Below are positions 35,235 to 47,360 of a DNA stretch of 64,000 nucleotides, piece by piece (the stretch's first letter is position 1; every line of letters starts with the position of its first letter). The stretch is from Orientallactaga sibirica (lineage: Eukaryota; Chordata; Mammalia; Rodentia; Dipodidae), in contig JAEOAD010000015.1 in assembly GCA_036365145.1 (NCBI GenBank), forward strand, positions 38,641,501 through 38,705,500, read 5' to 3'. The position numbers were made by a program, and so were the translations under genes. The notes under the pieces are model-generated. The model did no database searches. It worked only from the letters and a program-made list of their open reading frames with translations, and had not been told where the DNA came from.

Positions 35235-36203
35235 TGTGATGACTAATCTTCATTGTCAACTTGACTTGCATTAGAATCACTAAGGATCCACATTCTTGGG
35301 CATGTTGTGAGGGTTATTTCCAGAGAAGTTTAACTGAGGAGGGAAGACCCACCCCAAGCATGGTCAGCATGGGCTGAGGCCCCTGACTGAATAAAAAGGA
35401 GAAATGGAAGAAGCAGCTGAGCACCCACATTCCTCATTCTCTGCTTCTTGATCACAGATGCACTGTCAACCAGCCATCTCATAGTCCTAAATAACTTCTT
35501 TGAAACATGATGGACTATACCTCAAACTGTGAGCCAAAAAAAAAAAAAAAAAAAAAGTTTCTTCCTGAAATTACATTTATCAGGCATTTTGGCACAGCAA
35601 TGGGAAAAGTAACTAGTAAAGAAAATTGATACTAGGAGTGGAACTATTTCTGTGAAAAATCACACCATGTGGTTTTAAGGCCTTCCAAACTGGTTTGTGG
35701 AAGAAACATTGAAGAGTTTGGAGCTGTGGTTTAAAGAAGCCCTTGAGTGCTGTAAGTAGAGTTTAATGGACAATTTGGGTGGGAGTTCAGAAGACCTGAA
35801 TGCTGAAAGAAATGCAGATGGTGGAGGCTGGGTTCATGAGGCTTCAGAGGATAACAAGCATTATATAAGAAATTGAGTTGAAGGTCATTAATGTTGCATT
35901 CTGGCAAAGAATTTAGCTGCCTGATAAATTCAAAAGTAATACACTAAGTTGTTTGGCTGAAAAAATTTCAAGACAACATAACATGCAGACAATGATATGG
36001 CTATTACTTACTGCTGTTGGTCAGATCTGCAGTGAGAGTAGAAATACAGGGAAAAAAGATTCAATTTGACAAGGAAAGGCATATGAGTTGTGTTTAAAAT
36101 TGCAGACAAGGTAGGTGCAGAGAAAGCATCTCTGATGGTTATAGAGATTAGCACCATTAAAGAGAAACTTCAAATTCCTCACTGGAACAATTAGAAAAGT
36201 TCT

Positions 36204-36309
36204 CTGCAGGCATGGTGGCACATGCCCTAATCTCAGCACTCAGGAGACAGAGGTAGGAGGATAACCCTGAGTTTGAGGCCTGCTTAAGCCTACAGAGTGA
36301 GGCCCTGCC
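36204..36309 (+). repeat. B1 SINE
   Basis: CTGCAGGCATGGTGGCACAT, CAGGAGACAGAGGTAGGAGG, AGCCTACAGAGTGAGGCCC, then a tail that became the GAAA tract. The middle is shortened. Confidence 0.9.
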
Positions 36310-36384
<75 letters not shown>

Positions 36385-36407
36385 GAAAGAGAGAAAGAGA
36401 GAGAGAG

Positions 36408-36461
<54 letters not shown>

Positions 36462-36507
36462 GGAGGGAAAGAGAGAAAGAAAGAAAAAGAAAGAAAAAGA
36501 AAGAAAA

Positions 36508-36539
<32 letters not shown>

Positions 36540-36593
36540 AAAGAAAGAAAGAAAAAGAAAAAGGGGGGAAAAGAAAAGACAGAAGAAAGAAAA

Positions 36594-36633
<40 letters not shown>

Positions 36634-36689
36634 AAAAGAAAAGAAAGAGGGAGGGAAGGAAGGAAGGGAGGAAGGAAGGAAAGTAAAGA
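36310..36689. repeat. Long (GAAA)n tract with GGAA end
   Basis: About 380 bases, nearly all purine on the plus strand: GAAA with GAGA, GAAAA and GGGG interruptions, passing into GGAA. Both strands give long low-complexity frames (Lys/Glu/Arg and Phe/Leu/Ser), none of them genes. Confidence 0.97.
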
Positions 36690-37394
36690 AGGGGTTCCAT
36701 GCTCATAAACAACTGCCTAGGGAAGTGCTTCCCCAGCATCTGCCACCAAAGCACATATATGGCACAAAGGGGCCAGACATCTTCAGTTAGTAGCAGAAGT
36801 TGGCAACATGTTCATATGGTTTTACAGACATCAAAAATGTGCCAGTTATACTATCATGGAGGCTTATACCAAGGTTCCAGAAAGATCTGGTGGTCAGGCA
36901 ATTTGTGACAGGGTCACATTTTCTTCAAAGAGCCTCAGAGAGGCCACTGTGTAAAACTATGAAGGTAAAGTCCAAGATGAAATGGAAACCCCAGGATGTT
37001 GGTGGTGCCAGAACCTTGGTATATCCACCTTTGTCAACTTGACATGATTGGTAATCACCTAAAAGGCACACCTTTGAACATGGATACAAGACAAATTCCA
37101 GAGAGGTTGAACTGAGGAAGAAAGGCCCAATCTGAATATGGACAGCACCAAAGTATGGTCTGAGATCCCTGACTGAATAAAGAGGTAAAAAGGAGAAAGC
37201 CACCCGGGCATCAGCATTCATTCGTCTCTGGTTCGTGACTGTGGTCACTATGTGGCCAACTGCCTCAAGCTTCTGCCACCAGGCCTTCCCTGCCATGGTA
37301 GCCTACACCTTCAAACTGTGAGCCAAAATAAACCCTTTCTTCCTGAAACTTCTTTTATCATATATTCTGTCATAGTGACAAGGAAAGTACTGCA

Positions 37395-37770
37395 ATCAGT
37401 ATCACATGTTTTCTCTCATGCGTGGACTGATAAGAAAAGACACAAAAGTAGGAGAAATGTAAGAAAATGGGAAGGGAATCGATGGGAAAGGTGTTAGCTA
37501 TGAATAATAGGGGGATAAAATATGATAAAAGTACCTAATGAACAGGAGATAAAATGCCATAATGGTAAGGCATGGTGGCACCTGCCTTTAATTCAAGCAC
37601 TCAGGAGGCAGAAGTAGGAGTATCACCATGACTTCAAGGCCAGTCTGAGACTACATAGTGAATTCCAGGTCAGCCTCAGCTAGATTGAGACCCTTCCTGG
37701 AAAAATTTAAAAATCAAAAAAGTCATAATGAAGCACAATATTTTGTGCAATTAATATTTTTTTAATGTCA
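37395..37770 (+). mobile_element. LINE-1 3' end fragment split by a B1
   Basis: GTATCACATGTTTTCTCTCATGC matches the end of ORF2/start of 3' UTR (compare 7108-7126 in copy 1). After the B1, AATGAAGCACAATATTTTGT and a T-rich end close it. Decayed. Confidence 0.6.
37566..37720 (+). repeat. B1 SINE in the L1 fragment
   Basis: TAAGGCATGGTGGCACCTGC, CACTCAGGAGGCAGAAGTAG, GTGAATTCCAGGTCAGCCTC. Flanks ATGCCATAATG and AGTCATAATG look like a short target duplication. Confidence 0.9.
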
Positions 37771-39984
37771 AATACCTAGGTCACAAGCCCCCAGTTGGGA
37801 GTAAAGGACACCAAACTTATCTTCAAAATTATATGAAAGGAGTTATATTTGGCCCCCTAAACCCATTTTCTGCCTCCTTCAGGGATGGGACAACTATGAT
37901 CCAAGTGTGAGTCTCTGACCAGACCAGCCACATAGAATAGAACTCTACATCTTCATATCCATCAAGGACATGTACTTTTCCTTCAGGGCAAATCTTATTT
38001 CCCTCATAACTGAGCAAATGTAGGTACCAAGGGCTTTCCACAGTACACTTAGACCTCCGTGGATCTTCTGTCTACCATATCTAAAGCAGTAAAGACAATG
38101 ATTCCTCTCACCAGAAGGCAAGATCTAGAGTTTGTCTAGTTTTCATGACGCCTGCTTATTGATTCAACTTCATCTAGACTTTAGCCCTGCCACTCTTCCG
38201 AGATATTTCTAGCCTTCTCCTCCATTCTCATTTCCTAACTGCTGATAGAAGTCCTACTATAAACCAGGGTGTGTCCAGAGCCTGATGTCCAGGACTGCCA
38301 TAGACACCCCTGAGTTTCCCACTGCCAGCCCATTATAAGACCTGGGTAAAGGCATCACAATAGATGGGACTACACCCCATCGAGTTCTAAGATTGGTCAT
38401 TCTGATAACCCTAGCATATGCCAGCTCCAGCACTACCTCTCCCTTCCCACCAGCTTTATCTGCCAAGTCCCCAGCATGCCTTTGGTTGAGGCAGCCCAAT
38501 TTATCATGGGAGCTGAATTCTTCTGACTCTTTGGTCCTAGAGTTTCTAACCTCACTCCACCCTAATCCCTGAAACTAATTCCTGGACCCACTTGAAAGGT
38601 CTTTCAGACTGAATAAAAGTAACCTTCTGTTCCAAATACATTGACAACAGGACCCAATGGGCACTTCCTTCCTCACCAGAAATTGCCATCATCAGAGCCC
38701 AGTAAGAACTTGGCTCACCATCCTCATTAAGGTGTCCCCGAAGTCCACTCCAAAAAAACACAGTTGTCAGAAAACATACCCAACTAAATGGTCAGGAAGT
38801 AACCAGTTGTTTGAATTATTTATTGTTATGTGGAAGCTAGCCAGTAGATGCCGGCCATGCAGACGCTGGGAAAATATTTATATGGGCCCTGATGGATGCT
38901 TGGCCAGGAAAGACTGCCTGCTGTCATCTTTTCTTCCTGCTGATAAGGCAAAGCTACATGTCAGACAGCTCTTAGAAGAGCCCTGAGGCGAGTCCTGGCA
39001 TTGGATCAGAATGGGGTCCATGACTACAGCACTTGATTGCAGTCCTGTTCTCTACTACCAGCTGGATCTGCCCCTCCCAGGGTCCAGGGACCTCTGTCTC
39101 TTCCATCATGGCATACACCAGACGACCTCAAAGTCTCTGTGATCCTATGAGATTCTAACTCAGACAGAGTTTAAAGTATTTTCCAGATCTGCCATCATGA
39201 TGCCATTGGTTTATCACAGAGCTATTTTTCTTGGCATCCCGGTAACGTTTCTGAAATTCCAGCATCCTCGGATTTCTCTTTCCACTCATTCAGTTTCTGT
39301 AGCCAGATGGAAGAACTCCATCTGGGGGAGGAGGGTCTGATCTTAAAATAAAAGGTAAAATAGAAGAGGGGAACGTGAGTTCAAGTAGTTTTCATCATAT
39401 ATCCTATCAAGATAAGCTTGAAGCTGAGCCTAGGGAGGCAGTGAAGTGCCCCATGGCTGGCCTTCTGAGCCACACTGAGCCCAGGGCTGTTCTCCGAGAG
39501 TGGTGGTAGAATGACCCACGAGGCTGATCTGATTTCCCAACTTTTTCTTGTGGTTCTTCCTTCCTGTAAACACTGAAGCTCTTCCTACTGCCCACCTCAG
39601 CCCTGGAAGTCTGTCCTAGCCTATGATTGTCTCTCTGTGCCCTTCTCTGGTTCTGGCCTCCCCAGTTCCCTTTTCCCTGGGGACATCTTTACCTCACAGG
39701 TCCTTTTCCATTTCAGAGTTTACCACAAGTTCCCTTGAACATGATTCATCTGAATTAACAACCATGGGTACAGACAGAGAGCACAGGTTCAGGAACACTC
39801 AGACGATTTTTCTTCTATACTCTTGTGCTCCTGACACCTTCTGAGAAATATCCAATGATACCTTAGTTTTCCTGATCAGGGAGCTCTCCTAGCCTTCATC
39901 TCTCCTCAGACCTCGTCCTAAGACTTGTTATACTCCAATATCAAGTAATTATGTGGTAGCCACTTAGAAATAAAAGTGTACATT
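37771..39984. other. Unique DNA, possible conserved block
   Basis: Repeat-free by eye. 38800-38990 and 39180-39350 are richest in clustered factor-like words (TTTATTGTTATG, TGATAAGGCA, TTTATCACAGAGC). No open frame with splice context. Confidence 0.4.
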
Positions 39985-40209
39985 GGGCTGCAGAGATGGC
40001 TCAGCAGTTAAGGTGTTTGCCTGTGGAACCTGACAAGCTGGGTTTGATTCTCCAGGACCCACGTAAAGCCACATGCACAGAGTGGCGCTTGCATCTGGAG
40101 TTCATTTGAAGTGGCTAGCTGCCCTAGCACGACCATTCTCAGTGTCTCTGTCTCTCTTTCTCTGTTTCTCTCTGCTCACAAATAATGTTTAAAAAATATT
40201 TTTTAAAAA
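39985..40209 (+). repeat. Dip-like SINE
   Basis: GGGCTGCAGAGATGGCTCAG head, GGGTTTGATTCTCCAGGACC, TGGCGCTTGCATCTGGAGTT, a CT-rich segment and an AATAATG/TTTAAAAAATA tail. Confidence 0.93.
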
Positions 40210-40339
40210 GTCTGTGAATCTCCTATGCTGGATAAGTGTATTGGATGCATGTTGCCCCAAGAAAATAAGAGGAACAAGCCTGGCTGTGCCTGGGCATCAT
40301 CTCAGCTTGTCTGAGCTATAGAACTGTTCTATGGGTGAC

Positions 40340-40440
40340 CATTCAATAAATACTCAACCCCTACTCTATGCTGAACACTGTGCAAGGTGTCAGTGAGACA
40401 ACATGCAAAGACATATAAACCTGGCCCTCAAACATTATCT
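40340..40440 (+). mobile_element. Ancient L2/MIR-like fragment
   Basis: CAATAAATACTCAACCCCTA, CTATGCTGAACACTGTGCAA and GTGTCAGTGAGACAACATGC follow the usual L2 3'-end pattern. Confidence 0.45.
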
Positions 40441-40654
40441 GTCAGGTGCCCAGCTTCTTCTACTTTGTCCCCTCCTCACATCTCTCTTCAGTCACTTGCC
40501 ACATGTATGGAATCACGGTTTCATAACAGACTCATAACAGCCAGAAGAGCCCCTTAGCAGCCACACAGGGTATGAAATCAAAAATGGATATCCATCCCAA
40601 TGGAAAAATGACCAACTCATGATTTGTTCGTACAGTAAAGTTTATAATTAATTT

Positions 40655-40870
40655 TTAAAAAGAAAGATTGTAAGAGTCACAGGGTGGGAAGGAGTAGCTT
40701 GAGACATTGTCCCTCCCACAGAGACTGGCTGGTGCATTCATGACCCCACAGTGAACACCGATTCCCCACTGAACAGGGCCCTCAGTGGAACTGGATGGGA
40801 GGAGAGGGAACACAAGAGGATAACCTGATGGGAATGTGACCAATATATAATATGTTAAAACAGATAAATA
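40655..40870 (+). mobile_element. LINE-1 3' UTR end
   Basis: AAGATTGTAAGAGTCACAGG, GGTGCATTCATGACCCCACA, GATAACCTGATGGGAATGTG and CCAATATATAATATGT are rodent L1 3' UTR wording. It is another subfamily than copy 1. Confidence 0.7.
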
Positions 40871-43071
40871 AATCAGCTATTTGGGTAGAAATCTAAAAGA
40901 ACATGTACAATATACATGCTAAAAAATGAATGGAGAAGTGTACTCTAGGGAAAGAATAGTCTCCACATACAGGCCCCCATCTGTAGCATTGTGCTCTGTG
41001 GTAAGCCATATGACCAAGAATCACAGCTGGAGCCACTTTGATATAGGGTCATGCTACCTTATAGCCAAGGTCAGAGCACCAGAGAGGAACAGAGCTAGGA
41101 ACACATAGAAAGTCTATCAGTCCTGGGCCTATAAGAAAGCCATTCTACTGTTCAGTATGGGTGTCTCTTAGATCCTTCCCAGAACTCTGAGATACCAGCG
41201 GTGTTAAATTCTCTATAGTTCCAATAGACTGAGTAAAACAAAATAACATGCAACATACACAGCTTTGGAGTTCCTGAGCATAGAATTCTATTCAGATCAT
41301 TTTGAATCTACAGTCATTTTTAGGGTACTCAACTGTTAAAAAAAAAAAAAAGCATGCCAATATGTCAATGACTATTGTTGTGATCGGCCATGTCCTCCCC
41401 AGAGAAGTTGCATTGTAATATTCTTTATTCATTCGAGAAGTAAAACAGCTAAAACCCAATGTGCTATATATAGTACTTTTAGCCAGGAGAAGTCAAGGAA
41501 AGCAAAAATCTCTTCAGCAGAGGTTGTGAGGAAGTGAGGAGGCTTCTCAGAAAGGGAACATGGAGACAGGGCTTTGGAAGATAGCTGGAAATTCATTCAC
41601 AGAAAGAGGAGAGGAACTCCACCCAATGTGCCAAGATAAGGATCAGTTTGTCAAACAGAAGGCCCTTGGATAGAGAGAAGTGGGAGATGCCACTGAGGAA
41701 GGAAGCTGAAGGGCCTTGGGTGAAACACACAGTATCCTTACTTTATATTAAAGGTTCAGGAGTCATAGAAAAATCATCCTGAAAAGTAGTAACTTATCAG
41801 TGTTATAATTTTGAATATAAGAAATTCATATGGTCCAGGTATAAGAGCTTGCAATATTAATCTTAATAATATAATAACTCACCACATATGAGTGCCAATC
41901 TTATGACCTCAAAATTAAAATCTTTCAGGCAAAAGAATTAATTCCTAGACATCAATTCAGGGAGCTAAGAAATCTGATCCCATTTTTTTCACAAAGGAGG
42001 AAGGCCAGATCCAAAGTCTTGGCACTCTGTCCACCCTGGGCCCAGGACTGCTCTTCAGGCACACCGCTCCAGATCCTGAGTGCTGAGCCAGCACGGAATG
42101 TCGAAGCTGAGCCTGGATTTCTGCCCTGGGGTGGGAGTCTGAACCAGCTGCTCTTTGAGTCTCATCTTTCTTTTGAGATTGAAAAATTCTGCAACTCAGC
42201 AGCAAGATTGGCTGCCTGGTGAGGCTGATGATCTGAGCTGTGGGTGGTCAGGAATGTTTCAGGAACTTCCTGGGCCCAGAGTTCCAAGGCTGAGTGTCTG
42301 GATTAATGATCCAACCAAGGAGAGGGTGCAGAAGCCCTGACGCCAGGCACAGGGCATCAATCCTACTTTACACTCGGAGCTTCCTTTCAGCTGAGGCTCT
42401 CCATGTGGACTGTGTCCTAATAATTAACATCCTCTAAGCCAACACATGAACAAGCTGGAAGAGGGGAAAGTCCCTGAGTAGAACACCATGGGGGATGGGA
42501 GTGGCACAGACCCATGGTAGACAGTCATGCCCATCTAGCCAACAACCTGGAGTTTGGGCACTGAGTTGTTTGGATCTCAACTTTTGAGTGTCACATCACT
42601 TTTATGGGGAAGAAGCATAGAGACTCTTATCCTCACTCAACAGATGGGGAAATTGATGCATAGAGCGGGAAAGCAAAGGGTCAAGACCAGACCTGATTCT
42701 TTATGTTCCCAGTACAGAATGGCCATCTCTTTCAGAGGTGCTTTAGATCCCCTGCAAGGTAAGAGAAGGGAGAAGTGTGATATGACTTTTATTTTACAAG
42801 AGAACTCATTACAGAAGCTCCCTGTTTAAAAAATACTTACTGAATACAGACTAGTTAGTACATTCCAGCTCCTGCACCAGGTTCCAGGATAGCAAAACAC
42901 AGTCCTTATATTCATTGAGCAGGAGAAGGTGGGTAGTGTGGTGGAGGTGAACTAGGTCTGCAAACAATGTTCAGTAGAGTGTTATGAGGTTTCTGAGAGT
43001 AAATATGGTGGCTTGTGGAATAGTGGCAGAACATTGCAAGATTGTCAAGGCAGGAATGAGCAAGAACATCC
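40871..43071. other. Unique DNA with ancient traces
   Basis: 42600-42700 and 42830-42960 have L2/MIR-type tails (CAACAGATGGGGAAATTGAT, TATTCATTGAGCAGGAGAAG). An A run lies at 41338-41353. No gene seen. Confidence 0.4.
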
Positions 43072-43084
43072 AAAAGGAAAGGAT

Positions 43085-43273
43085 GGGCTGGAGAGATGGC
43101 TTAGCAATTAAGGCACTTGCCTGTGAAGCTTAAGGGCCTAGGTTCAGTTCCTCAGAACCCACATAAGCCAGCTCACATAGTGGCACATGTGTCTGGAGTT
43201 CATTTGCAGTGGCTAGAGGCCCTAGCATGCCCATTATCTACCTCTCTCTCTCTCTCTCTCTTTCATAAATATA
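43085..43273 (+). repeat. Dip-like SINE with 13-bp target-site duplication
   Basis: GGGCTGGAGAGATGGCTTAG head, B-box-like GGTTCAGTTCC, CCTAGCATGCCCATTATCT and (CT)n end. AAAAGGAAAGGAT is exact at 43072-43084 and 43274-43286. Confidence 0.96.
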
Positions 43274-43286
43274 AAAAGGAAAGGAT

Positions 43287-44216
43287 ACCAATAACAGTGG
43301 GGAGATAGACAACTGGAAAAAACTTCAGAGATGAAGATTTAAAGGATGGATGGGTGTTTACCAGGCAAACAGGAGGTGGAGAGAACAAGGGTGGGATATT
43401 GTAAGAAGAGAAAAGCTCATCTGGGCAAGGAGAGTGAGGTATGAAGCTGAGATCCATCGAGTTGACTTCAGAGAAGGAATGGAGTAGGAAATCATGGGGG
43501 ATGAGGCCAGAGCAATAAGTACAGAAGTGGACAAAATGTTCTCTGAAGCTGAGACGAGGGGCCAGGCTTCATCCTGAGAGTCAAGTGAGGAGGCAACACC
43601 GTTAGAATAGCACTTCCAGATGCTGAGGATGTAGATACCTTCCAGGTAGGAAGAACAATGGTGACCTGCTTTAGTCAGTTTTAGCCACAAAAGACACCAA
43701 AGACTCTTGTCTGGTCTGGGCAAGTCTATGACTTGGGAAGTTCCTTATGTTTAAAAAAGAAAGTGTCCTGTGGTTGTCAACTGATGCCAAGGCTGCTGGA
43801 TCTGGACCAGTTCTACCTCCTCTGGTCTCTTTATATTATAGAATTCCCCAAATCACTTAATCTCCTTCTGCAGAACACATTTGTCTACACTGGAAACCCC
43901 TCCTGCCACCAATACATGGTAGCAAAGCCTCACGCTTGCTTCTAACCTAAGCAATTTCACATGGTGTGACTTCCTTTTTCATTCAAAACCAGGTATGGAT
44001 ATACAAGCAATTCCTAGGCTCTGTGGATGTAGCCTCTGTCCCACCTCCATGCCCCTGTATGGTCCAAGTCCACACTCTCATCCTAAAATTTCAGAACCTT
44101 AGATGAGCCCCAGCCGACATCCATAGCCTTATATTCTTTTTGTTCCCTTTAACACTCTGCATTTTTTAAGTTGAGGCATTTATTCTCTAAACACCCTGTA
44201 TTGTTTTCTTTTTTAC
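43287..44216. other. Unique DNA, no feature recognised
   Basis: Repeat-free by eye. The 121-codon minus frame at 43358-43723 has no recognisable domain and no codon-pattern support. Confidence 0.45.
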
Positions 44217-44237
44217 GAGAGAGAGAGAGAGAGAGAG

Positions 44238-44274
<37 letters not shown>

Positions 44275-44653
44275 ACGTGAGCGCACATGTGTGTTGTATG
44301 TGTGTATGTGAGCTCTTGTGACATCTCATGCACTCACCTGTGGCAGGCTGCACACACCTGTGGTGGCCAGAGCTGAATGTCTGGTGTCCCACTCCATTCC
44401 TCTTCTGCCCATTCTCACTTGAGCTGGAGTCTTACTGATGATTCCAGAGCTTGCTGCGTCCCCCCGCTTGCGCCCCTCCCCACATTGGCAAGCTCAGGCA
44501 ATTCTCAAGTCTTTACTCCTATTAGGGACTAGGGCTTCGGATGACCACACCCAGCTGTTTATGTGGTTCGGAGATCAAATGTGAGCTGTCTCTGGGGCCT
44601 CTCAGGCCTTCATGCTTGCACAGAAACTGTTCTTAGCCATCTCTCTAGCCCCC
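44217..44653 (-). repeat. B4-type SINE, minus strand, with (GA)n(GT)n
   Basis: A GA run (44217-44241) and GT run (44241-44273) lead into a long minus-strand B4: GGTGGCCAGAGCTGAATGTC, GAGTCTTACTGATGATTCC, GGATGACCACACCCAGCTG, and CTTAGCCATCTCTCTAGCCC as the complement of the ID head. Confidence 0.82.
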
Positions 44654-44849
44654 AAACAGCAATGCCATTTATTAAAACTCTAATACATACATGTCTTAAT
44701 TCAAGTAATATCAAAAGCAGAAAGTAGAAAATAAAATTTGTCTTCCCTTGACTCCCTCGCATGAACCTGCAAGGCCCATTCCCCAACGATAACACAATTA
44801 ATATTTGGGAAATACCCTCCCATCTTCTTCTAAATACTTTTTCTGTCTT

Positions 44850-45130
44850 CACACAAACATTTGCAAACTTCTGCCTGTCCTTCAAGACTCATTACAATGT
44901 CAAATTCCCTCCCTAGTGAATTCTCTGTGATCGCACAGAGGACAGATGCTTACATCAAACCTAATTTGAAATTATGTGTCCACATACATGAAACCATCAG
45001 GTTGCAAATGAAACTATGCGAGATGATCACTCTGTGAGGACAGCCTGCAACAGTCTAGGTCAATGCCATATTCTAGGTCAGTGCCTACCTGTGGGACCCA
45101 TGGGTGGGTGGATGGACAGATGACGTTCCT
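44850..45130 (+). mobile_element. LINE-2-like fragment
   Basis: CCTGTCCTTCAAGACTCATT, TCCCTCCCTAGTGAATTCTC, then TCTAGGTCAGTGCCTACC and GGGTGGGTGGATGGACAGA, the order seen in L2 3' regions. Moderately decayed. Confidence 0.5.
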
Positions 45131-47149
45131 GTGGATGCTCATGCTGGTATCTGTAAAGGAATGAGGCTGATATTCAGCAATGGGGAGGGTCTCATCTGGA
45201 GGTCAAGTGCTGCTCTGATTCTGCATAGCCTAATGTGAGTGTCTCACCCTTCTCTAACATCTCCTTTCCCTACCTGACACCAAATAGTGGGTTATTCTCC
45301 AAAACCCTCTCCAGTGGATGTTCCAGAATATTCAGCTGGCCATGGCCCAGCACCCCTATTTCACACCTCTGTAATTACCCACCTGCATGCCTTTTATTAT
45401 AGAGATTGAGGCGGGGGTGGGGCTCGTTAAATAAGGGTGAAAGGAAATTGCTGGCTTTCCAAAATGACATTGCTGGCATTAACTAGATTAACTTCTGAAA
45501 TGAAAAGCCCACAAAAGCAAAAGCAAAACAGAGAAGACGCCACAGTTTCCTCTGCAGGCTTCATGGTTGCCTGCTCCAGCCTGCCTGACCTCCAACCCAA
45601 TCTATCCTCACCAGGGAGGTCACAAAAGTCACTGTCCTGCTTTTCCACAGCTCAGTGATCACATGAAAATGGTTCTAGGCACTGAGCTCCAGACTCTGAC
45701 GTGGAAGCTCCTCATGGAGCCTCTAGTCTGTAGGAAATGGACAAGCAAACACACAGAGCCAGGGGAGCTGGAAGATGGAAGAGGAAAGCCAAGGCCATAG
45801 GAGCTCCAATTCTTGGGATCCAAAGCAGCAGCCATTGAGTTCAGTGATAAGCTGTTCTCTGGACAGAGCTTCTGAGTCAGGTGTTCTGAGAAGAGAGAAA
45901 AGGAAGAGGCCTGCAGAGACACGGGAGAGCACAGCAATCGTGGGCAGCCCTGTGTGCATGGACAACAGAGGGAGAAGAAACACTCTTTCAAGCTGACTCC
46001 TCCCAGCCAGGCACCTCACAGTGAAGGGTACAAGCACTGCCACAGTCTGCACACATTGAAAGAAATGCCACATCTTCACCAAAGCCAGAGATGCCAGTGC
46101 AAGGCAGCCATGGGGAGAGGTTGATGCCATGGCTGGCACTGATGGCAGCTGGTGCCAAAACACAAAACAGGTGAGAAACTGTGAGGAACAAGTCAGTTTG
46201 CAATGCTGCCAATCATCAGAAGAAATAGGACAATCCTAGGCCAGGTAGATCCATCCCTTCTCAGCAGTACCAGTTGGCTCCAGAAGCAGGACAGGAGAAA
46301 GCCCTAGAGCCTAACTAACTATTGTAAGATCTCAGAGCAGAAGAGAAAATTTCTCCCCAGATAAACCAGGGGTCTTCTCTACCTCCTCTAAAAGCCAGCT
46401 TGAGAAGAAACCTCTAGTCCACACTCCTGAAACGACCAGACCCTTTACAAATGCTTTCTCATTTCGTCCTCACAGAAGCCCAGAGAGGTTACTACTGTGT
46501 CTATTTGACAGACTAAGAAACCGCCACTCAGAAAGGCTACCCCATGTCCCCACAGTTAGTCACCATCACAGCTAATCTCTGCACAGAGGCCTCCCCAGCT
46601 CTCTGTGCTCCACACAGCCCTGCCATCTGGACCTCATTCTGCCCTAGGGATGCATGCTGTCTGCTTGTGTTATGGATCTAGTCATTAGCTTGCCGATCTT
46701 GGACTAAAACCACGATGCCTGTAATGCCTCTGAACCAATGGATACCAGAAGTGTCACATCAACAACCCAAGGAGCATTCTCAACATGACGTGCTCCTAGA
46801 TGCCTTCACCAGGGGCATTTGTGATGGCATCCTTCGGAAGAGTGTTAAGAATTCCAGGCATAGCTCTGAACAGATGCTTTGGGATAAAGGACCGTTCTTT
46901 CACCCCTCAAACCATGACAAGCCATGCATAGACTGGAGGCCATCAACACTTATGGGTCAGTCCTGGTCAGGATCACCCATGCCACACTAGGTCACTAGCT
47001 ATTAATCATTGCCAAAGGAGCAGTTAAATTGAAAACGAATTCATTAAATATTAAACTTCACCTCCATAGCCCTCGGGGAAAGGGAGCAGTGAGTAGGAAG
47101 CCACATTGTACTCTGGGAGGTCACCAACGATGAATGGTTTCCCAGAGAG
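45131..47149. other. Unique DNA
   Basis: 46440-46620 has an L2/MIR flavour (TTCGTCCTCACAGAAGCCCA). 46985-47075 is an AT-rich patch with TAAT cores (TATTAATCATTGCC, GAATTCATTAAATATTAAAC). The overlapping frames at 45437-46212 are uncoordinated and unsupported. Confidence 0.4.
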
Positions 47150-47360
47150 CCTTCAGTGGAAAGTCAGGTGGCCTGGGTTCCAGTCTTAACTCTACTTTCA
47201 ATTTGCTGGGGGCCATTAAGTACCTATTTCCTCCCTATATAAATGGAGGAAACTCCACTGGGTTTATTGCCCTAACAATAGTCTATACATGCTTGACCTT
47301 CTCTGAACCCTCAGGTTGGCCAGTGCAAACTTCACTAACTGTTCACAGTCTTTGAGGTCA
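47150..47360 (+). repeat. MIR-like SINE remnant
   Basis: GGCCTGGGTTCCAGTCTTAA, AATTTGCTGGGGGCCATTAA, TATAAATGGAGGAAACTC: the MIR order of donor sentence, loss of count line and AATGGG-type phrase. Decayed. Confidence 0.5.

Larger units (their letters stand above)
35235..37394 (+). mobile_element. Non-autonomous LTR retrotransposon (paired LTRs, MaLR/ERVL-like)
   Basis: Two related repeats in direct orientation, 35235-35617 and 37015-37394, share GTCAACTTGAC, a GAACTGAGGA-type block, CCCTGACTGAATAAA and CAAACTGTGAGCCAAAA, and end in an A/GAAAGTA-type border. The interior starts GATACTAGGAGTGG, close to the tRNA-Leu primer-binding site used by ERVL/MaLR elements. The interior has no open gag, pol or env frame. 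It is cut by a B1 at 36204 and its GAAA tract. The LTRs differ at many positions, so the insertion is old. Confidence 0.7.

Noticed and set aside
36310..36689. CRISPR-like regular repeat
   Set aside because: No spacers; a simple microsatellite in a mammalian genome.
36297..36754. Long frames on both strands (129 codons plus, 154 codons minus)
   Set aside because: Pure low-complexity readings of the GAAA tract.
42000..42340. Possible exon from two overlapping frames
   Set aside because: No splice-site pair fits either frame and no domain is visible.
45427..46212. Cluster of overlapping 73-146 codon frames on both strands
   Set aside because: All frames open at once, which reflects few stops by chance in GC-moderate DNA; none looks protein-like.
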